DNA from: an uncultured Methanomassiliicoccales archaeon
GTDB lineage: Archaea; Thermoplasmatota; Thermoplasmata; Methanomassiliicoccales; Methanomethylophilaceae
Direction: 5' to 3'
NCBI GenBank assembly: GCA_934234005.1
Contig: CAKQHC010000053.1
Coordinates: 1-10,248, forward strand
DNA: 10,248 bases
The translations under genes and the position numbers were made by a program. The notes under the pieces are model-generated. The model was not told the DNA's origin. It made no database searches and saw only the letters and a list, made by a program, of their open reading frames with translations. Positions 6,625 to 10,248 of the stretch are shown here, piece after piece; within the stretch, counting starts at the first letter, position 1, and each line of letters starts with the position of its first letter.

Positions 6625-6771
6625 TTAAACCACATCTTCTTTTCTTGGTATTTTCCTGCCTGAACAAATGCTACAACCGTGCTCCTGTATAGCACGTACA
6701 TTAGAATATTTCAACTCCGACCACAATTGGAGCATATCCGCCAAACCTTCTACCGAGAACCAGTCAGGCAT
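6625..6771 (-). CDS. Possible small leaderless gene of unknown function (48 aa)
   Basis: A 48-codon frame from ATG 6771 to TAA 6625, beginning MPDWFSVEGLADMLQLW and ending GRKIPRKEDVV. It is below usual gene-calling limits and I do not recognise it. What can be seen: an acidic, probably helical N-terminal half, then HGCSICSGRK with a CxxC pair that could be half a metal site, then a basic end. Support for a real gene is the TATA-like box centred near 6798, whose predicted transcription start falls within a base or two of the ATG. The codons look coding-like, but one short frame in AT-rich DNA can arise by chance. It could equally be the leftover of a decayed gene. No Shine-Dalgarno is present. 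Confidence 0.3.
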   Translation of the reverse strand: MPDWFSVEGLADMLQLWSELKYSNVRAIQEHGCSICSGRKIPRKEDVV

Positions 6772-6794
6772 TAATCTGGATTTTTAAGATTACG

Positions 6795-6801
6795 TTTATA
6801 A
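6795..6801 (-). promoter_or_regulatory. TATA-box-like element before the small frame
   Basis: TTATAAA on the minus strand, centred about 27 bases before ATG 6771, the spacing expected for a leaderless archaeal transcript. It is preceded by a purine-rich stretch that could serve as a BRE. Confidence 0.35.
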
Positions 6802-6954
6802 TGCACTCTTTGACCAAATCATAAATTTCCTGAACCCATAGACGATACAGAATCCACCCATAGCATCAAACAACATGAATGTCGCATCACACAAGTATAC
6901 AAGAAAAATACGTCCCTGCGCGAGTCTCTAGTTCCCAGACTTATAGTTTAGATA

Positions 6955-6970
6955 GGGGCCCTTGGGGCCC
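6955..6970 (-). terminator. GC-rich hairpin behind the surface-protein gene
   Basis: GGGCCC (6956-6961) and GGGCCC (6965-6970) pair across three bases; each half is also self-complementary. The element sits 15 bases beyond the TAA at 6986-6988 and stands out as the only strongly GC-rich spot in an AT-rich gap. It is followed on the minus strand by TATCTAAAC, with no strong T-run. It probably terminates or caps the 3' end of the long mRNA. Confidence 0.5.
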
Positions 6971-6985
6971 GATTTCTAATCGATG

Positions 6986-9900
6986 TTACGATTTTCTGAA
7001 GATCAATACAATCACAGATAATACTACGATTGCCACCACAACACCAATTATAATAAGTTTATAGTCCTCGGATTCGTTTTCTGCAGAGTCTCCATTTAAC
7101 ACACCGTTGAATTCTGCAGCGAATGTCACATTGCCAGTGACAGTCAATCCCTCAGTGTATCCAGACCATCCTTTGAACACATATGTGTACTGTGCATCGG
7201 ATTCCTTTATCGGAATTTTTGTAGGAACAGAGATATTTGTTCCGTAATCGAGTTTTGTTTCGGATACAATCTCATCACCGTTAACGAATTTCACCGTGTA
7301 CTTGTTAATAATCTCATCAAATTCGGCAACGTACGTAGCCTCTCCGCTAACCGCAACAATCTCGGGGCTCCATCCCTTGAAAATATAGGTATGTTGGGCC
7401 GTAGAAGCCTTTTCGGGAATATTTCCGCTATAAACTGGCATAATTCCAGATTCAAACTCAGTCTCCTGAAGTACATCGTCCCCATTTTTAAAAGTAATCT
7501 TATACTTACTTACGACAATTGAATCGGATACTGTGACATTGCATTCTGCGTAAACTCTCTCACCGTAAACAGCCTTTATCGTGGCAGTTCCGAGTCCAAC
7601 TGCTGTAATTATTCCTGCAGAATCTACAGCCGCCACAGACTCGTCTGAAGAAATCCAAGTAACCGCTACTCCTGTAGAATAATCATCATTTACACGAAAA
7701 ACATTGGCTGTTTTGCCTGATTCGATTACAATATTGTTATTATCAACAGTAACGGATATCAAACCCGCACATCCGTAAAATATATCATTTCCGACAAGAA
7801 CGAGATCATCGGATGCAGTAACCGAAATAAGAGATGTACATCCGAAGAATGTACCTCTTCCGATATCAGTAACGCCATCGGGGATTGTAATCGAAGTAAG
7901 TGATGTACATCCGCAGAATGCATACAATCCGATATTGGTTACACTGCCTGGGATAGTAATCGAAGTAAGTGATGTACATCCGTAGAATGCACTGTCTCCG
8001 ATGTAGAAAATGCTGTCTGGGATGGTGTATGACGTATCGCTCTTTTTTGAAGGGTAACAAATAAGCTGGGTTTTATTCTTGTTAAACAGAACGCCATCCT
8101 CGGACAAATATCTGGTATTTGATTCGCCTACGTTTATGGATTCAAGAGATGTACTTCCGAAAAATGCATCGTCTCCGATAGAGGTGACGCTGTCTGGGAT
8201 GGTGTATGACGTATCGCTCTTTTTTGCGGGGTAGCAAATGAGTTCAGTTTTATCCTTGTTAAACAGAACGCCATCCTCGGACAAATATCTAGTATTTGAT
8301 TCGCCTACGTTTATGGATTCAAGAGATGTACTTCCGAAAAATGCATCGTCTCCGATAGAGGTGACGCTGTCTGGGATGGTGTATGACGTATCGCTCTTTT
8401 TTGCGGGGTAGCAAATGAGTTCAGTTTTATCCTTGTTAAACAGAACACCACCCTCGGACAAATACTTAGTGTTGGAATTATCTACATTTACAGACTCGAG
8501 AGATATACATCCATAGAATGTATACTCTCCAATGGATGTAACATTGTTGCCGATGGTAATAGAAGTAAGAAATGTGCATCCGCAGAATGCCCCTTTTCCA
8601 ATGGATGCAACGCTGTCTGGAATGGTAATCGAAGTAAGAGATGCGCATCCATAAAATGCATAATCTCCAACGGATGTAACACTGTTGCCAATAATAACCG
8701 ATGTGAGGGGTGAACATCCGGAGAATGCAGCATATCCAATTGAGATAACACTACTGGGGATGGTGTATGACGTATCGCTCTTTTTTGCGGGGTAGCAAAT
8801 GAGTTCAGTTTTATCCTTGTTAAACAGAATGCCATCCTCAGACAAATATCTGGTATTTGATTCGCCTACGTTTATGGACTCAAGGGATGAACATATATCA
8901 AACACATCATTCCCAATATGGGTAACGCTGTCTGGGATGGTAATCGAAGTAAGTGATGTACATCCGTAGAATGCACTGTCTCCGATGGAGGTCAAACCAT
9001 TGCCGATAATAACTGAAGTCAACGAAAAACATCCGTAAAATACCCAACTTCCAATGGAGATAACTCCATCTGAAATAGTGATAGAAGTAAGAGATGAACA
9101 TTCGGAAAATGCATCATCTCCAATCGAAATAACACTGTCGGGGATGGTAATCGAAGTAAGAGATGAACATTCGGAAAATGCATCGTTTCCGATAGAAGTG
9201 ACACTGTCTGGGATGGCATATGACGTATCGCTCTTTTTTACGGGATAACAAATGAGCTGGGTTTTATCCTTGTTAAACAAAACGCCATCCTTGGACGAAT
9301 AAATGGCATTGGAATTGCTTACGTTTATAGACTTAAGAGACGAACATCCAGAGAATGCACAATCACTGATGGAGGTAACACTGTCTGGGATGGTAATCGA
9401 AGTAAGAGATGCACATCCGGAAAATGCATCAAATCCAATGGAGGTAACACTGTCTGGGATGGTAATCGAAGTAAGAGATGCACATCCGGAGAAAGCCCCA
9501 TTTCCGATGGAGGCCACACTGTTGCCGATGGTAACTGAAGTCAAGGAGGTACATTCAGAAAATGCGTCAGATCCAATAAAAGTGACACTGTCTGGGATGG
9601 TGATTGAAGCAAGGGATGTGCATCCGGAAAATGCATCGTTTCCAATAAAAGTGACACTGTCTGGGATGGTAACTGAGATTAAAGATGTACATCTCAAAAA
9701 TGCGCATTGTCCGACAGATGTTACGCCACTGTAGATAATGACGGATTCAACATCATTGTTTCCCCATCTTGAAGAATCCCATGAATAATTTTTCATATTT
9801 CCTTCACCGGATATAGTCAATAATCTCGATGAGGGCTCATATGTCCAATTAAGATTGCTTCCGCAGGATCCGCTGGTTTCCTTGGCGGCATCCGCAGAAT

Positions 9901-10021
9901 CCAAATCGATATATGTCGTGAAACATACGATAGCAAAAACCGAAATAATGATTATTGCTGTCGGTCTACTCAAACAGAGAGGGTTTCGGGTTTTCTTTTT
10001 TTCTCCCTTATATTTAATCAT
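6986..10021 (-). CDS. BspA-like leucine-rich-repeat surface protein with membrane anchor
   Basis: A 1011-residue predicted surface protein. Residues 1-46 look like a signal peptide: basic start ([10 protein letters not shown]), hydrophobic core [18 protein letters not shown] and a likely cut near ADAA. A lead-in domain (50-99, [16 protein letters not shown]) is typical of these proteins. Residues 100-762 hold 21 LRR_5 repeats of 23 residues (type [20 protein letters not shown]) plus five 36-residue inserts of type [16 protein letters not shown]. Residues 763-833 resemble a Big_2 Ig-like domain ([20 protein letters not shown]). Two Listeria-Bacteroides (Flg_new-like) repeats follow at about 839-903 and 906-973, each with YVFKGWS-like cores. 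A membrane span at 988-1007 and RKS tail anchor it, leaving the bulk outside. Family members mediate adhesion to host or other microbes; the ligand here is unknown. The gene is visibly richer in A and T than its neighbours, which fits acquisition from gut bacteria. It is transcribed alone. Confidence 0.93.
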   Translation of the reverse strand: MIKYKGEKKKTRNPLCLSRPTAIIIISVFAIVCFTTYIDLDSADAAKETSGSCGSNLNWTYEPSSRLLTISGEGNMKNYSWDSSRWGNNDVESVIIYSGVTSVGQCAFLRCTSLISVTIPDSVTFIGNDAFSGCTSLASITIPDSVTFIGSDAFSECTSLTSVTIGNSVASIGNGAFSGCASLTSITIPDSVTSIGFDAFSGCASLTSITIPDSVTSISDCAFSGCSSLKSINVSNSNAIYSSKDGVLFNKDKTQLICYPVKKSDTSYAIPDSVTSIGNDAFSECSSLTSITIPDSVISIGDDAFSECSSLTSITISDGVISIGSWVFYGCFSLTSVIIGNGLTSIGDSAFYGCTSLTSITIPDSVTHIGNDVFDICSSLESINVGESNTRYLSEDGILFNKDKTELICYPAKKSDTSYTIPSSVISIGYAAFSGCSPLTSVIIGNSVTSVGDYAFYGCASLTSITIPDSVASIGKGAFCGCTFLTSITIGNNVTSIGEYTFYGCISLESVNVDNSNTKYLSEGGVLFNKDKTELICYPAKKSDTSYTIPDSVTSIGDDAFFGSTSLESINVGESNTRYLSEDGVLFNKDKTELICYPAKKSDTSYTIPDSVTSIGDDAFFGSTSLESINVGESNTRYLSEDGVLFNKNKTQLICYPSKKSDTSYTIPDSIFYIGDSAFYGCTSLTSITIPGSVTNIGLYAFCGCTSLTSITIPDGVTDIGRGTFFGCTSLISVTASDDLVLVGNDIFYGCAGLISVTVDNNNIVIESGKTANVFRVNDDYSTGVAVTWISSDESVAAVDSAGIITAVGLGTATIKAVYGERVYAECNVTVSDSIVVSKYKITFKNGDDVLQETEFESGIMPVYSGNIPEKASTAQHTYIFKGWSPEIVAVSGEATYVAEFDEIINKYTVKFVNGDEIVSETKLDYGTNISVPTKIPIKESDAQYTYVFKGWSGYTEGLTVTGNVTFAAEFNGVLNGDSAENESEDYKLIIIGVVVAIVVLSVIVLIFRKS
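7736..9724 (-). repeat. Tandem array of 21 LRR units (69 bases each) with five 108-base inserts
   Basis: The coding DNA repeats with a 69-base unit, one 23-residue leucine-rich repeat each. After repeats 6, 11, 15, 16 and 17 comes a 108-base insert (residues 238-273, 389-424, 517-552, 576-611, 635-670) encoding a short beta-type segment with [10 protein letters not shown] and KKSDTSY. Most units keep a Cys in the position GC(T/A/S)SL. The repeats are in frame throughout, so length can change without frameshift. Confidence 0.9.
8078..8446 (-). repeat. Near-perfect 177-base tandem duplication
   Basis: Bases 8078-8269 match 8255-8446 with a single difference (G at 8114, A at 8291) across 192 positions, including third codon positions. 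The unit is 177 bases, 59 residues: one leucine-rich repeat plus one insert. The other repeats in the gene are clearly more diverged, so this copy is recent or is kept alike by gene conversion. Confidence 0.95.
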
Positions 10022-10056
10022 AAGTTACAATTTACTATATGCTATATCAATTTAAG

Positions 10057-10065
10057 TATTATAAT
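10057..10065 (-). promoter_or_regulatory. TATA-box-like promoter of the surface-protein gene
   Basis: ATTATAATA on the minus strand, about 40 bases before ATG 10021. A second candidate, GATATAGC at about 10041-10048, would give a leaderless transcript. The whole leader is AT-rich, so the exact box is uncertain. No Shine-Dalgarno precedes the ATG. Confidence 0.4.
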
Positions 10066-10192
10066 CACAACCAATATGTCCGATGAGTAAATATTTCGAT
10101 GTGATATTGCCCACGACATTCGACTGAAGGTATAATGCAATCTCTTCACCAGCATGCCAAGCTACTGCAATTACTTTTATACAGTATTGCTG

Positions 10193-10224
10193 AAAAACCC
10201 GGAAACCGCATATGCGGAATCCGG
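10193..10224 (-). terminator. Hairpin terminator of a minus-strand gene beyond the right edge
   Basis: CCGGA (10199-10203), AA, CCGC (10206-10209), loop ATAT, GCGG (10214-10217), AA, TCCGG (10220-10224): a nine-pair stem with a symmetric two-base step. Read on the minus strand it is followed by GTTTTT (10198-10193), the classic terminator form. The gene it would end lies outside the window. Apart from this hairpin and the promoter candidates, 10022-10248 holds nothing I can call. Confidence 0.6.
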
Positions 10225-10248
10225 AAAAACGTTTATTTCGTCCAATAG

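Larger units (their letters stand above)
6496..6985. other. About 490 bases without a clear gene
   Basis: This gap lies between the convergent ends of the ferredoxin and the surface-protein gene. It holds the ferredoxin hairpin, a possible 48-codon gene with its own TATA-like box, another short hairpin (CGTGCT 6678-6683 with AGCACG 6691-6696, inside that frame) and the GC-rich hairpin behind the surface-protein gene. A further open stretch on the minus strand (6796-6876, 26 codons, ending TAA) has no support beyond being open. I see no tRNA, insertion sequence ends or CRISPR repeats. Confidence 0.5.

Noticed and set aside
6923..6942. tRNA T-arm-like stretch (AGTCT...AGACT around CTAGTTCCC)
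   Set aside because: No matching acceptor, D or anticodon arms could be drawn on either strand.
7736..9724. Possible CRISPR array because of regular repeats
   Set aside because: The repeat unit is 69 bases with variation throughout, has no unique spacers between identical short repeats, and is an open reading frame of LRR units.
9303..9734. Plus-strand frame with a repeated pattern ([12 protein letters not shown] type)
   Set aside because: The pattern is only the antisense of the 69-base leucine-rich repeats. Similar shadows occur at 8478-8835 and 8907-9219.

Overview
The window looks like a chromosomal segment of an archaeon, most likely a gut-type methanogen of the Thermoplasmatota (Methanomassiliicoccales such as the Methanomethylophilus group). 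This is inferred from the glycyl-tRNA synthetase of archaeal/eukaryal type, CBS and Usp proteins of archaeal style, TATA-box-like promoters placed about 25-45 bases before start codons, and a large BspA-like leucine-rich surface protein of the kind common in gut microbes. No 16S rRNA or methanogenesis marker gene is present, so the assignment is not proven. Every visible stop is TGA or TAA.

Layout: bases 1-6168 are one long run of minus-strand genes. Read in the direction of transcription, an operon starts with an amidohydrolase (deaminase-like), followed by a UspA-type stress protein, a four-CBS-domain protein and glyS, with junctions of 18, -1 and -8 bases. After a hairpin terminator comes an independently promoted gene for a protein with four CBS domains and a C-terminal domain that resembles the ribosome hibernation factor HPF/RaiA. 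Then comes the beginning of valS, cut off by the window edge.

Divergent from the operon is a small 2[4Fe-4S] ferredoxin on the plus strand (6331-6495), ending in a neat hairpin. About 490 bases without a clear gene follow. They hold a possible 48-codon leaderless gene at 6625-6771 and a GC-rich hairpin. The right part (6986-10021, minus strand) is a single gene for a 1011-residue surface protein: signal peptide, 21 leucine-rich repeats of 23 residues, five copies of a 36-residue insert, a Big_2-like domain, two Listeria-Bacteroides (Flg_new-like) repeats and a C-terminal membrane anchor. It carries a nearly perfect 177-base tandem duplication. The last 227 bases hold its promoter and a terminator for a minus-strand gene beyond the right edge.

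How the genes may work together: the left part links adenylate-binding sensor domains (CBS, Usp) with translation (glyS, valS, an HPF-like domain), which suggests coupling of protein synthesis to energy state. The right part is an adhesion or surface-interaction gene that probably evolves by repeat expansion and contraction. The strongest leads are the CBS-HPF fusion, the sensor/glyS operon and the internal duplication of the surface protein.
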